From assembly GCA_022829145.1 (NCBI GenBank), contig CM040746.1:21983332-22047331 (forward strand): DNA of 64,000 bases, written 5' to 3'. A program made the translations under genes and the position numbers. How positions within the stretch are numbered: position 1 is the stretch's first letter; each line of letters opens with the position of its first letter. Under the pieces are notes generated by a model. The model made no database searches and had not been told where the DNA came from. It saw only the letters and a program-made list of their open reading frames with translations. Below are positions 24,610 to 39,600 of this stretch, piece after piece. The stretch comes from Albula goreensis (taxonomy: Eukaryota; Chordata; Actinopteri; Albuliformes; Albulidae).

Positions 24610-27600
24610 ATGGCTGCTGGGGATGGTTCCCAGCTGCCGGCGACGATAGCGGCCAGCCGGAGCGTGGAGAAGGCGCTCGAGGAGGCAGCCTCGAGTGGGG
24701 CTCTAAACTTGTCAAACCGTAAATTAAAGGAATTTCCTCGAACTGCCAAAAACTATGATCTGTCCGACATCACACATGCAGGTGAGCTGTTATGTCTTAA
24801 GAAAATAATTGTTCGCTAAGTTTGCTAGCCAACTTGCTAGGTAATTGTAGCCAGCTGAATTACCAAGTTAACGTTATCTCTTGATGCAGATAGGTATCTA
24901 GCATATAAACTGGCAGATGTTGTTTCTCGTAATTTAGCTTAGCTGTCAAGGTGTGATGTTGTCTTAATTTACAGGGTAACCTGCTTGGTACATTATTTCT
25001 ACATATCGTTAACTAGTGCTATTTGATTATAGCTACACCTGTGTTTTCAGTAACGTTATCCACCGCCCAAGTTGTGAGCTAACTTTAGGTGGGTTCATAA
25101 CTAGCCAAGTCAAGTTTTTTTTTAATCTATATAGCTAGATTGGCTAGTATGGCTATTTTGGGTGCACTTGTATCCCACATTCATATGTACGTTGCTTTTT
25201 ATGGTAGGCAATTGTTTTTAATTAAACTTAGTTCATTTTATCCCGAGAAAAAGGTTTCACAGTCGCTTCCTGTTCACTGATGCTAGAAGCTAACATTAGC
25301 TTTAATGGTTATGTGTGAGTTCTGGATCACTAGCCAGCTAGCGTTAGTGGCTAACTATGTTACGCAGCTCCAATTTGAAGTGGTGTTGCGAGGATTTTGG
25401 TTGAAATTTCTTTTGTTTTTCCTAAAAGTATGGTCTTTCCTTTGTTTTGAAGTAAGCGGTTGTTAGTTCATATCTGTATCTATATAAATATAAATATTAA
25501 CTTTATAACTTGGCGAATTTGTTTTAAAATATGTACTAACCTTTGTTATTTTTGTGGATAGTAACAGTGCTACGTTAGCTGGGAAGGAACAAAGTGGTTG
25601 CATTGTTGTAAAGGATTAATAGGTTGCTAGCTAGCTATAGCCTTGTGAAATGAGTCCGCAAGCAAGCGATTTGGAAAAACGCCCCCTCTTTACGAGCTCA
25701 GCTAGTTGTGTTTTGTGTAATTATGACCATCTGCTCCGCCTGGTAAATACTCATGACGTCGGGCCCCATTTTAAAGCGGTTTGAAGAATATGTAACCCTC
25801 ATTGTCAATATATGTTTTAAACGTTGATTGCCTAATTTGATTAATACATTTTTAATACTCGCGTTATACGTTGAACTCAATTTAGGCAAGTCAAGAATAC
25901 ACATTATGTAAAAATGTGCATTATTGTAATGGCGTGGACCATATTATCTACAAAATTCTTTCCTTAATAAATCTTGCTTTCTTTTACTTTATAAACTTTG
26001 TAATTGTATTGTATTTATACAATTTCAATATCAATATGCCGTTTGAAATAATGTATCTATTCTTGACTTTTGAGACGTAATCTAGCCTCCATTTATGGTG
26101 CACAATGACAAATTAAGTATTTAAAATTCTGGATTGCTGAGGTAAGACTTCAGAGGGCGCTTTCTCTTTTTTGGTTTACTTGGTTGATATTTTGCACCCA
26201 AAGTGGAATGCTGTTTTTGAATGCAACAAGAAGAAAAACCACAAGGACATGGTTGTTAAGATAGGCACAAGTCCCCTGATGTAGAACATTACACTCAAGA
26301 TGATGCGGCATCTCTTACTGATATTTTGATCGTTACCATTAGCAACGTGGTAAATATCAGTTTACGAACCATTCGTTTTCTTAGTCTGGATTAAGGTCGT
26401 TCAGAGTAGACCATGTAGTAGTATTTGAGCATTGTTCATTTTTGTACCGTGGTGACGAAGGGAGCATTAGATATGCGTGATATTTATCACGCAAATTTTT
26501 TTGCTGTAGCGTTTGCCTGTATTGGTACAGGGAAAAATGTTGCCATATTCTTTTTTCAAGATAAGACAGGTATACAGACTAAAATGAAGTGCAAGCTTTT
26601 ATACTTTATATTCATTAATATTATACATGTAATACTGAACAGCCTTCAAATGATACGTACGCAGTTTGAAAGTGGTTCTGTATTTTGATGTGTTTGAATG
26701 AACGGCAACCCTCTAAACCTAAGAGGTGCAATAATCTGTGTGCAATAGCAGGCCCTCAGTGGACTGTAATGCGGAGCAGCTTCCCAACAGGAAGGTCACA
26801 GGTTCAAATCTCCCTGCAGGAACATACGCTACTGGCATTGCTCTGTCCAACAAACAAAGAACAGCTGTGTGTTTGCCACGACACGGTTCTGCATAAAAAC
26901 ATACAGCCTTTCCAATTGCAAAAAGCAAAATCTAAATTAATAATTTTGATGTTATCATTGGAGGACCCCAGAAAACTTCCTGTCAGACATCTTGGAGAGG
27001 AAATGCTCTGCTTTGTTTGTAGACTTCTGGAAGTGTATGTGGTGACTAAGGGGGGAGTAGGTGGGTAAATGAGTGAGTGCAAAGTTAAATAATTTTTCTT
27101 TCAACCGCTCACTCATGTGACCCTAAAGGACTGTTGAGACAAAATGCTTCTTGTTCTCACAAGAGAGAGGGAGATAAATAGTGGCTTTTTATTCAGTAAG
27201 CTCGCCTCAGTTGTTCAGTTGTGTCAATTCAGTTGTTCGTCTCACTTTCATTGCCAAAGACATCTCTTGCTCTCCCTCTCTCCCTCTCTCCCTCTCTCAC
27301 TGTCTCACTGTCTCCGCTTCTCTCTCATTCTAATCTTTGCTGAAGGTTTGTCCTGTATGAAGTCATGTGCAACTTACACAGTTCTTGTAAGGGCAACACT
27401 CTGCATTGACCAAACTTCCATGTTCTGCCTGCATTAAGAGCTGTAAATGGGGCTGATTCTGAAACAAGCGATGCTAACCAGGTGAAACCAACTTAAGAAT
27501 GAGCCATCAGAGACTGGGTGACAGAGCTATGCCACTCCATGCCATGGTATGCACTTTTTATGAGGTGGTGTTTAGGGCTGGAAATGCTGTTGTGTTTTGT

Positions 27601-30600
27601 TTTATTTCAGTTTTGTTTAATACTACTAAAATCAGTATTACACAAAATATAGAAAGATAGGGTGTCTGTTACCCACACATTTAAAAAAGTAACAATCTGT
27701 AGGACATTTACTTATCAGGGGATTCCTGTGATGCTGTGTTTGTGGAAAGTTAGAATAATTTTTTTATCAGTTGGTGTTTGCAGCTACTTTAAATATTTTG
27801 TGAAAGGTGAAATACTTGGAAAGTCCTTCAGTTTGGTAGGAAGATTTTGAATGTTAAATCCATTGTTGGCTAATGAGGTTAATTTTGTGCTAAAAACCTA
27901 ATGCCTGTAGACATATTCATGAAAAAGGTTTACTGTAAATTAAGACACTGCTCAAGATGCTCTGATTTTGTGGCCTGTGCATTACTTTCACTTCAGTGTT
28001 ATGCACAGCAAAAACGTTGTATTATACAAGACTTTCTGTACTTGGCCATTGTATACAGAGAGGAAATACAATATTGAAAGTGTGGGTTGCTGAAATGGAA
28101 TGATTTGGTATTTGCTTGTTTTTAATCCAGCTCTGTGTGTTTCTGTTCTTGTAAGCTTGATATAATAAAAGGCCATAGCTGGGTGGCACCCTACCTGTTG
28201 GATGCTTTAAAAAAAGTGTGGGGGGGGAGTTCCCCCTAAACAGCTAAATCATTTTTAAATATTGAGGTGTGTCTGTTATGATTTTAGAGTTGTCTTACAT
28301 TTTTGGCTTGACTGTCAGGTAGGCTTATATCCTCAGTAATATAAAAAGCAGACATATCCTCTGCATGTAGAAAGGTAGTATAGTACAACCACAATAAGTG
28401 AACCCCTTAGGACTCGGTCTGGATACCCATTATCTCCTGAAATGAATTCCAAGAGTGTTCTGAAAACATAAACAACTTTGAGTTGAAAAGAACATTTAAA
28501 CTACAAAAAAAAAAATCAGTCAGTTTTCTGCTATTAGATACTGACCATATTGCATTAAAACATAATATTTATGGAATTTTTATTATTAAGACCCACACTG
28601 AGAAATGCTACTGAAGTTAGTGAATCAAATATGAAGTTGTAAAGTTTGAGGCTCAAAAGTATTTAATCTACAGGAGAGAAGACTGCGTTTTATTGACACA
28701 AACAATGTAGCCATCTCAGCTGCAATCCAGACTAAGTAGGCTATTGGAAGTGAATAGTTTGGTTTCTAACTGATGACATCAGAGCAGGCAAGGGAAGAGT
28801 CTGATAGGACTGGTACCAAGCTGAGAGACAGACAAATCCAGTGAGCTCAGTCAATTGAGTATACTGCAAAGTACTTGCATGATTTCATATCAAGTTATCA
28901 ATTTTTCAAGGGTGATGGGTTCATTCAGAATCGTGCAATTTTGTGGAGTGTGCATGCAGTGAGTGCGCATATGTGAATACTGTGCCTGTAAATGTGTCTA
29001 GGAGTACATATTGTCACTGATGTGCATTTGTACGTGTGCTTGCAGGGTTTATATGTGTGCGTTACAGCCAATGTGTTGCGCAGTGCTGCCCAACTTCCTC
29101 TCACAGTTGCCTTTCCGCCCCAATGGCGGATGTGGCTTGTTGCTAAGCTCTCTTTAACTTCTGCTTTTTTTCTCCCTCTTTCTCTTGATTAATTCTGCCT
29201 CTTTTCTTTCCCCTTGTCATCTGACTGGCGTCTCACAGAGCACAGCAGATGGTGAGGAGAATTCCATCCTCCCAAGGGATTCTGACATAAAAGCACGTTC
29301 ATTGTCAGACCCATAGAAATAGGATTTCTAGTCTAGGTCTGTTTGGTTAAAGTAAAATTTGAATGTGGGGTTTGGGATGGCAGCCATATTAAATGTGAGT
29401 GAATGTATTTTTAATTCATTTTCACCATTCAGATTGAACTGTCTTTCTGTGATAAAACCACTGTTTTTGCTGTGATTTCATAATACAGACTAAGAATTCA
29501 GTTTAGAATATTCTATTGTCTTGCAGACTCTTGGAAAAGACCCACCAATGTGTCAGCAGTTCTTAATGTGCATGTTATGAACAGACATCCAGATATTAAG
29601 GCATTTCAGTGCTGCATTTTCACAGTATATGATCAGGAAAGGCCAGTATGTAGACTTTTTGCTACTTACTTTTTTCTGTATGTTTATTTTTCCTCTCCAA
29701 CTTGGTATCGTGACACAGTTCTGATATTTGTCCACAAAAACAGAGAGAATCATTATTGCACATTTGTTATCATTTATTGCTAAAATGTTTTCATTAAGGA
29801 ATATTTTTTAAAAGTATTGGTTCTATAAATACACATGTACTAAAATATGGCTTAGCAACTGATTTTTCTTTTTTTATCTGTGTTTTAGCTTTAGGTAGGG
29901 AAAATAGAGACCATAACTTGTTATGTATTTTCAGGGCAGCTGGTGAGTTGGGGTTGAAGTGGGAGGAGGGGTGACACATCTGTTTTCCATTTTCCCACAG
30001 AAAGTGCCTGCCCCCTACACATCCCTATGTGTAAGGATGAGCTTGATTCTGACATAGCAGCTGTTATGCATCTTTCACATACTGTAACACTTTTTCCTGT
30101 TGCCATCCTGTTTGGTTACTGTAGGGATTGAGTCAGTAGAGCATAATCTGTGATATGTGTGTATGTAGATATACACACTTTGCTAATGGAGATAGTGTAT
30201 TTCTTCAGATTACATCTCCAGGTATAGAAGACATGATGTCCCTTAATGTAGAGAAAGCTCTGGAAGCTGTGCCCTTAATTGTGTTTGTTTTGTTTTTCAG
30301 CTGTATTGAAAATGATAAATTCACATGTAGGGTGGTCTGTAATAAACAGGCTATACACTGACCATCAGATACAGTTAATCTAACATGGTGTCTTCTCAAA
30401 ACAGGTCAGTCCGTTACTGACAGTTGTGAAACATCTCTAATACTCCATTCAATTTTTCAGTAATGGAGTTAGTGTGATCAATGGAACAAATTTTATCCTG
30501 GTTCTATAGATTTGAATAAAAGATTTTTTTTTTATTTATTCTAGCACTGACCGCATAGAGGAGCCAAGGACAGTTCCAGTATTGTATATTCCATTAAATG

Positions 30601-33600
30601 AAAACACATAGATCTTGTTACTGACCTCAAAACAAGTTTTTTTGTTATTCCAGTTTCATTTTTGTGCATGCACAAGAGTTTCTATGCATTGGAATTACTT
30701 GATTGATGCCACACATACACAATTTGCTAATCTTGAGTTTAGGTGAAGGTTTAGCTGTGGATGACATAAAATTTAGGAGTTCATGAGTGTTTCTTGTTGA
30801 CCCCAAGAATGGGCTGTAGTCCTTTGGTAATTTCATATACCCTCAAGGTATTTTTTTCATATATCAATACTCATTATTAATAAATCAGTCTTATCTGTTT
30901 ATTTTTTGCAAGCAAAGGTGTCAGATTGCCTTTTAAACATCCACACACTACACTGTGTCACACCATGTTTAAATCCAACACAAAAGTAGCTTCATTGCCT
31001 CTGCAAAACACACACTCATCACGGTTTTTATTTGGGGTGTAGGGGGATGGCTCACAGTTTAGGTTGGCAGGTATGTAGATGTAATTCATATTGCCCAGCT
31101 CTTGTTAATACTTACCTTAACTGGTCCTCTGTACATATGCTCTTAAATTAGATCACCACTAGGAATGCTGCTCTTACTTTGGATACAAATGGACTGTTGA
31201 ATATGTTTCAGATAGTGAGCAGGCAGTATTTTGTGGGTAAATGGTGAATTTCATTTGAATCTGGAGCCATGGATTTGTCTCTCTGTGCTGTGCCTGTTGT
31301 GTGATTAAATGTGGTTTGGATGCCAGACCGTCGGAAGGTATGACAGAGTCATAGCAGGCATGAAAACGCCCTTCCCCGTAGTCATCTGAATCACGCAAAT
31401 GTTCACACACTCATTCATTCACCTGTGCAGTTGCTAGCTCACATGCACATATCTGTACTTGGACGCATTGACCTAAACTGGCATATACTTACACAGCCTT
31501 ACATTTGACCTGTGAATTTCACTTTTTGTTCTGACATTTGCACAGTCATGAAAAGTATTTTGCATACTGTTCATGTTCTCCCTTTAAAAAAAACAACTAA
31601 ACTGTTGTATTTTTCTTGAATTTGCATTGTCTTTTCTGAAATGCATTGAAGTGGCAAGACTGTATCATGGTGGTCTTTAAAAATGAATTATGTTAAAAAT
31701 TCCACATTATCCTGTAGTTTATGTAAGCAAGGTCTCATAACCCATCTCTGTCATCCTCTTGGTGTTAGTCAGTGCTTCAACCTTGGATTTGAAGTTATGT
31801 AGAGCTTTTCAGCAACTGCCGTAGGAAGTCACAGTCTGACATCCTGTTGTGTGATAACATCTGGAGGCGGAATAATATTGTTGTTGGCAACATTTTTCAT
31901 AAACAAGGTAAACACAAACTTAGCCCTTGCACCCGCACTAAGACAGTGTGCTTGATTCAGCTGTTTGATCCATTAAGGAAACAGGGTGGGACTGATTGTG
32001 GAGGGGGGGGCTTATTTGAGAGAGGGAAGGAAGTGAATGGGGATCGTCCATTTTGGACATGATAGTCTAGATAGCTATTCTTAGGCCTATGGAAAAATCT
32101 GCAACTTTTAAAAAGACCAGATACTGGCTGTTTTGCATATACACTACCCAATAGCTTGTTTGTAATCCAGAGAGCAGGGTATCTTGTCTTATGAGTCATT
32201 TTGTGAAACTAGCTCTGTTGATCCTTCACCCCATTTTTTTCTTAAACTTTTTGCTTTTCTTTTTAGTTCCTTGTTCATGCCTTCACTTGCTATCTCAACA
32301 CAGTTATTCATTGTCCTTCTCCTCCTCTAAACCCCCTCTCTCACTGTATGACTCAGTCTTTAATGATCTGTGTTTAAGGTGCTCATTCACTCACACATTC
32401 ATTAATCACTCCTAGTTTTGTTTTGTGTGATCTCACAAATGAGGCAGTCCAATATTTTCAGGGATTTAAGAGCAAGCGAGCAAGCATGACTTGTTTTTTT
32501 TGTTTTGTTTTCAGATCCTTTTATTGCTGTCCCAGCAGCAACCTTTAACAATGATAATTTGGTCTCACTTCCTGGTTGTGTATAGAATCTGATTCAAGTG
32601 CATAGTTTTTCCTCTTTCATTTGTAAACTGCATTTTATCTTTCCATATCGCTCGGTCTCAGTCATACATGGTCACACACACATACACACATACACACAAT
32701 AAGAGCTCATAAGCTGACCCGAAGGCCAGGTGACTTTAGAAGTACAATAGATCTTAGTGATTGGATGAGTGAGTATGAATGAGGGAGTGAGTCCTCCTGT
32801 TAATCAGCTCTTTGTAATCGCCCTGCAGGGCAGTGAGAGGATGAGTGGGAGGGCACAGACTTTCATGGGGGTTGGGTGCGGGTAGGCTATCTTAGACTGG
32901 CAGGTGGCCCCAGGAATCTCGGCTCTTTTGTTTCACCCTCTTTAGACATAAAGATGAACCCAAGCTTGGTGTGGCTGATGAACCTCAGTGTTTACTTTTT
33001 GTATCTGTGTGTCTGGATATATTTCCTTCTTTCTCTATGTTGTATTGAAACAGAGCTAAAAATAGATGGTATTAATTAATGTTTAAAATAGTGAGTCAAG
33101 CAATAAAAAAAAAATATGATTTTGTAAGGTGTAGCAGAATGGTATGTGGACTGTTTTGAGCCTCAGCTGCTTGTTTCTTTGAGGTGGTAGAAGGAGTTAA
33201 TATGAGAAGAAGGTTACATTAATTTCTCGTGCATTCTTGTAGCATTCTTCCCAAAGGTTTAGAAGTTCCACTGACAAAAATTTTTTCCCACTTACAGAAC
33301 ATTCTTATTGGAAAATATATATATATATATATTTAGTTGCAACTATTAAACAGAAAAACCATCACCCAGTAGCTCTTTTGATTCTCATTATATTTAGCTT
33401 TTTTACTTTAGGCAATGGAAAATGTGATGGAGGTTAAATTCTCAATTGTTACTATTATTGTGTTACTATAATCCTTATTTCCATAACTGAGGTTCTACTG
33501 CACTTAAATTGCTATTTAAAAGTGGATAACATGTTTTGAATTAATTTAGGGGTCTTCAGATTTGTTACTGCATTGCTTACATTTAGTTTCTGTGAACCAC

Positions 33601-36600
33601 TAGCCTTCTTACCAGGATTACTGTATTAACACCACTTAGGCCTCCACTACTTACAGTAGTGGTCTTCGCAAGGGGACCTTCATTTACATTTCAGAAAACT
33701 GGATTTAAGTATTTTAATTAGTGTCTACCCAATGCTACCTGCTTCGTTCATTCTTTAAAGTAAACAGTCTCAAAGAAACATGTGGGTGGCACTCAATTTC
33801 CCGGCTCATTTTTTACCCTTTAAATTAAAAGTCTTGCAATATCAAAAATAAGATAAAATAAACTGAAAGTTTACCCATAGTAAATATGCTGTAGGTACAC
33901 ATTAGTTGACCAGAGCTCCAGCTGCTGCATGGCTTGATTGTTGGTTGACCATAACAGACCAAACCTTGTTAACTGGTTGAATGTCTTCACTGCTCCACTG
34001 CAGTGGTTCCTGTGTATTTAAGGTCAGCAGAGTGACTCCTTTGGGTCTTTAATGTTTGTTTCCTCCATGGAAATGCTTTTTTTCTTTTGTGGATGTTGGA
34101 TGTGCCTTTTAACAGTTCAGTTTGCATTGTCTTGTATGCTATTCCTCAAGCCAAACCCAGGCAATGTCTTGATGATATAGTCTAGATGAGGCTGCATTGT
34201 GAGTACTAGTGTTCTCGTGTAAAGCGGATAAAGTTTGTTCCCGAAAGCAGTTCCTTGCCAAATCAAACAGAAAACAGTGTGAGAGCAAGGCTAGAAATGG
34301 CAAGGGAAATTCAGTGGGTTGATAGCTGTGCGCCAAGAGAGCCCGAACACAGCAGGATGCACAATAGCTCCCAGCATTTACAGGGTCACCTCCATTGTTC
34401 ACTCAGGACCCTGCTTTCAGGACAATGGAGGCTGGAAAAGAGACTGGCTTTGTACTACTGTATACACACAAAAACACACTCACTCACTCACTCACTCACT
34501 CACTCACTCACTGTCTCTCACACACAGGCACACTGCTTCTATGCACACCCATATGTATGCACACAGCCTCAAAACACAGTGGTATAGTATGCTCACACGC
34601 ACTTGTGCTCTAGCACTAGTGATCAACAAATAATAATCTATTGTTTTGCCAGACAAGAAAATGAATTGTTGATATGACAAGATCCTTTGCTGCTCCCACT
34701 AACAAAAATGATGACAATGCTGCAGCTTGCAAGAGATCTCATGAGCAAACTTGTATGATTTTATTATGTATAAGGAATAAAATGGAGGATTACGTTTTCC
34801 CCAGTGGAAGTGTAATATTGTCAATGGTAACATGAGTATACTAGTTGTGGTAGTAGTTCTGTAATGGATTGTTAATTGACACTGCCCTGTCCAACAACTT
34901 ACCATATTGAATCTTTGGAACCCTACTAAAGTTTTCTTCAGTCTTCAGTTAAACTTGGGCAAACAGTCATTCACAAAAGTTTTTTTTTTTGTATTTTCAT
35001 GATTTTTGTCATTTTCCTCATAATGCTATTACAATCTGTATGATTTTGCAAATCCTCCAAATACAACTCAATTGGATCAGTGCTATAACTAGAGAACCAA
35101 CACAAAGTACACACCATCAATTTTGCACTGTCTCTGCCCTAGCTTTTCTCCTCCCTCTCTCCCTCTCTTCTCTTTCTCAGTTTTTTCAATCTTTTCCTAC
35201 TCTGCTCAATTTTACTGTTGGAGTGTCCAACAGTAAACAACAGTCCAACTTCCAATTCAGTCATAAGGTCAGGGTGTATTTATGGAGAGAAAAGTGGATT
35301 TTAATTACAGGCCTGAAAAGGAGCACCATCGGACTGGTGGAGAGATTCACCACTGTCATTATAGGGTGTGGGGTGAGATTCTTACCACAGAAGTAGGGAT
35401 CTGGAAAGCGACTGAAAGAGGAAAAAACTGAAAGGCAAGCACTGTATAAGAATGCCAAAGGGCCTTTAATGAAGATGGAGGGCAAGATATTGATGATTAT
35501 ATGGAAAAATGAAGGACATGAAGTGTTTGGAAAAAAGTGTTTTTAATCTGCCCAGGTTTTTCCACCCTGGTGTGTGTATGCCTGCATGTTGTCTTATATT
35601 GCCTTTTTCCCAAGCACTTCTCCCCCATCCTTTCTTCCATTGGGAATTCTAAGTTGTCGTGTGCACTGCAGTCATCGTTGTCCCACCCACACCCTTTAAT
35701 GAAACAACATCAATGCATGTGGACTCCCTCACAGGTCTTAGACAAAAAACCCTCTACAACCCATGCATTGTGCTACAGAAGATTACACCTATGTGTAGAA
35801 GAGACATAACCCTGTGGAGCCTGAGTTGCTAGCGGTACAGTTGTTTATCTGTAGCCCAGTGGGACGGATACAATAATGTGTCCTGCTATGGTAGACTCTC
35901 AATCATAGTAGTCTGGTTTACATATCCCAGACTAAAACTAGCAATGGTAAGACTGTTAGGCACTAAAACAGGTAATGTTATGGCTCAGTCTGTGCTCAGA
36001 GCATGTGTTTTTAGTGAGTGATGATCTCAAATGTATGTACACTCTTGTTTCATCTCACTCTTTCTTATATTTAACTGGAGAAGCTAAATATTAGATTGTG
36101 TTCAGAACAGAAGTTGTGCACTCGTATACAGTTTAGAAGTTCATTTGTATGACAACTAACAATGCCACTGCTTGCATGCGAGCTGGTGTTTAGGCCTATC
36201 TGCATGAGTTCCCATGTGTGTCGTTGCACCTGTGCATATCAGTCAGCGGCTTTAGTATGCGCATGTGTGGGACAGCCTGGGCATTGTGTGCATATGCAGG
36301 CATGTATTCAAGCTCTGATCTAAATTCACAGCTGTGGCCTGTCAGTCTGAAACTTGGGCATTCATGGGATTGGCAGACCTGTGTGTGCGCATGTTCATGA
36401 TTGTGTATGCTCCCTCAGAGGATTTACGATAAATAGCTGTGATAGAAAGTTGTGTCTCATTGATTTGTGTTACAGATTATTTTTTCTTCTCTGTCTACAG
36501 ACCTATCAAAGAATCGTCTGTGTGAGTTGCCAGAGGAGCTCTGTCAGTTCATCTCACTGGAAACACTCAGCCTCTACCACAACTGTGTTCGGTCCATCAC

Positions 36601-39600
36601 CCCCAGCATCTGCCACCTGCAGGCTCTTACCTACCTCAACATCAGGTACCCTTTGTCCCACAGGAAAACATTGGCATACATACACGCATGCGCACACATT
36701 CACCTCAACTTCAGGTGTCTTGTTCCACACATAAATACACACTCTTCACCTACCTTTCAAGATCAGGTAACCTGTACTCTACATACGCACACATGCCCAT
36801 GCACACTTATACACATACCTCACCTTCAGCAGGTTTGGCGATCTCCTTACACCTTACTCAACATCAACTGCCCAATACTGCACTCACCTGTAAAAGATTC
36901 TCATACTCTCTGCTGTACAGGGCAGCTCAGTAATTGCTGGATGTGTGCATCTGTTGAAGAGACACAATTGTGTAGATTTGAATAATGAACAATGTGCTAC
37001 TGTCTGTGTCTCCAGTCGTAACCAGCTGTCTAGCCTGCCCATCTCCGTGTGTCAGCTCCCACTGCTGCGAGTCCTCATCATCAGCAACAACAAGCTGTCC
37101 GTCTTGCCGGCCTCCATACACATGCTCACTCACCTCCGCCAGCTGGTACATCCCTCCCCACCCCCCCCACGCCGCAACTCTGCACCTGCATGCAGGCTCA
37201 GATTTCACATTACAGCCTCTTTGTATTTCTCCCTGTCCATCTCTCCCTCAGGCCCTCACTCTCATTTAGAGCAATAATAAAGAGAGTACAGAAATGTAGT
37301 GTAAACTCAGTGATCCAAACCCCTCAGGACTCAAAATTGTGAAGAGTTATAATCCTTTTGTAAGATGTAAATTACATAGTTTTCCCTTCATTTTTAAACA
37401 GGCTATACTTGTTCTATAGCTATCAACGATCAAACCAACAGAGATACCTATCAGCCAACATGTACATACATCATAAGCACATAGTATTTACAGTGTGCCT
37501 GTAACTCACCGCTGGGAAAATTGTTTTGGTCTGTCCCTCTCAAAAATGAAAACATTGCAAATTGGAGCTTGAAATGGAAAGAGGAAATAAGACGTTAATA
37601 TGATTCAGGGGAATTGAACGTTTTTAACAAAGAAATGTGTTAGACAAAAGAATGAGCATGCAAAGAACGCACAGATCCTTTAAACAGGGAGCAGAATTAA
37701 ACAAGCAGACAGCTTCTGCATTTAAAAAAAATATGTTTTATTGTGTCTTACAGGATAAATAGGTAAGGATTTTTTTGATCATGCCATGTAAACCTCTGGT
37801 TTTCTCCTTCATGGATGAATTAAGCAGGAGATTATTATCAGTTGAAAGTATGGCTCATTGCTGTTTTATTTGTACCATTTGCATTGGTCATAATTAAGAT
37901 AAAAAAGTATACATGTTTGGTCTATTTTTGCTTGTTTTAGTCACAGTACAGGTTTTTTAGATGGAAATTTTTTGGCAGTATTACCAAGACATGCTCTTGG
38001 TCCGATTATGATTGCACATTCTTTATCTGTGTAAAGAGTGGTAGCTTTTTTCAATGTAGTAATTGCCCTTTTGCATCGGTGTTTCAAATTAATCAGGCAT
38101 AATGAAAAGCATATGTCTGGGTTTATACTCTGGTTAAATTGAAAGTGTCGTGGTTTATTGATGTCCAGGTTACTGATACCCTACTGTACATTTATTTGTA
38201 TATGTTTCTGCAGTGCTCAGAAAATGTATACAATAGTGGCAGAAGACAGTTTGTCCTTTTTGGTCTCTTTCTCTCATACTTAGTTTGATCCCACCCTCAT
38301 TTTCAGTTTTTTACCCTCTATGTTTCTTACTCCCCGTACTTCTCTGCACCTTTTGCACTCATTCTCTACCGTTCTGTGTATCTCATGTATTCCTTCACCC
38401 ATCTCACTGCCACTGTTTTCAGATGTGCCAAAAAATCTCTTCACCTCCTATTTCCCTTGTTTGGCTTTCTCTTTTCTCTGTCTCATTGGTTGTGGCAGGA
38501 TGTGAGCTGTAATGAGCTTCAGTGTCTGCCAGTGGAGATTGGGCAGCTGGAGTCTCTACGAGACCTGAACCTGCGGAGGAACCAGCTTACCACACTGCCT
38601 GAGGGTGAGGCACTGTCCACAATAGCAGCCAGAGTAGCAGTTGAGCAGTAGTATGGACAAGTGTTCAGATCAGCTTTGGCTTGAAGAGTTGTGTGGAGCT
38701 ATGATCAGTACAGTGGTCAGAGCAGCAGTGCAGAGCTGTGGTCCAAGTAATTTGGTAGAGCATTAAGAAGAGTGCACTTTACCATAATTTCCTTTTTCAT
38801 CTTTTTCCTTTTTCACCCCAACATTTTCAGAGCTCTCGGAGTTGCCCCTGGTGCGTCTAGATGTGTCATGTAACCGCATCGCCCGGGTACCTGTCTGTTA
38901 TCGTCATCTCCGTCATCTCCAGACCATTGCCCTTGACAACAACCCTCTGCAGTCCCCCCCAGCACAGGTCAGTGCAAATTCAATGGGGAAAACCCACTTA
39001 AGAAATACATTTACATTTCCACCAGTCTCTTTTGTGTTCTTCATGTTGTTATCTGTGTGAAAGAAAAGGTGTGTTAAGTAAATTCAGTCTCACAGTAAGC
39101 CGAATGACTTGAAAAATCTCTCCAGTGTGCTTTTTCCCACAACAAACAAGACCAATGACACCTGAAAGACTTGCACACCTTGAATTAGTTGTGCCATCTC
39201 ATTATCTCTGCCCTCCAGATCTGCTCAAAAGGAAAGTTCCATATTTTCAAGTTCCTGAACATTGAAGCTTGCAAGACCACACAGGAGGAGCTAGAGAGAG
39301 CACTAAGGCCCACAGAGTTCAACAGCTGGTGAGAGAGAGGGAATAGTGTTCTCCAGAGCACTGAACCTGGTTTTTCTGAAGAATGGGGGAAGGGAGGGAG
39401 GGAAAGAGAATGACAGACCCATCCCTCAAATGAGAAAAGTGAAGAAGAGGCAAATAATAAAATGGAAAATATAAAGCAGGGACTGAATCCAGAGTGCATG
39501 GTGTGAATGTCACATTTTTGTGATGTTTTTCTGTTGTTTTGACTAGACAGTATGAGGTATATGCACAACTCTGTCTCTTTTTTCTGGGCCAGAATGCACC

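Larger units (their letters stand above)
24782..36500 (+). other. Large first intron of lrch4
   Basis: An 11.7-kb intron separates the first coding exon from the leucine-rich repeat exons. The start (to about 25650) is rich in GCTAGC- and TAACGTTAGC-like words typical of some fish genomes. I see a SINE-like fossil (26738-26840), a CT-rich tract (27270-27330), an AT repeat (33314-33332) and an ACTC repeat (34477-34512). No nested gene is convincing on either strand. Confidence 0.6.

Noticed and set aside
26738-26840. A functional tRNA gene
   Set aside because: Only a B-box-like core is present. The cloverleaf stems do not form, so a SINE fossil is more likely.
34255-34633. Overlapping 104-110 codon frames in lrch4 intron 1
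   Set aside because: They cross the ACTC tetranucleotide repeat in all three frames, which explains their length.
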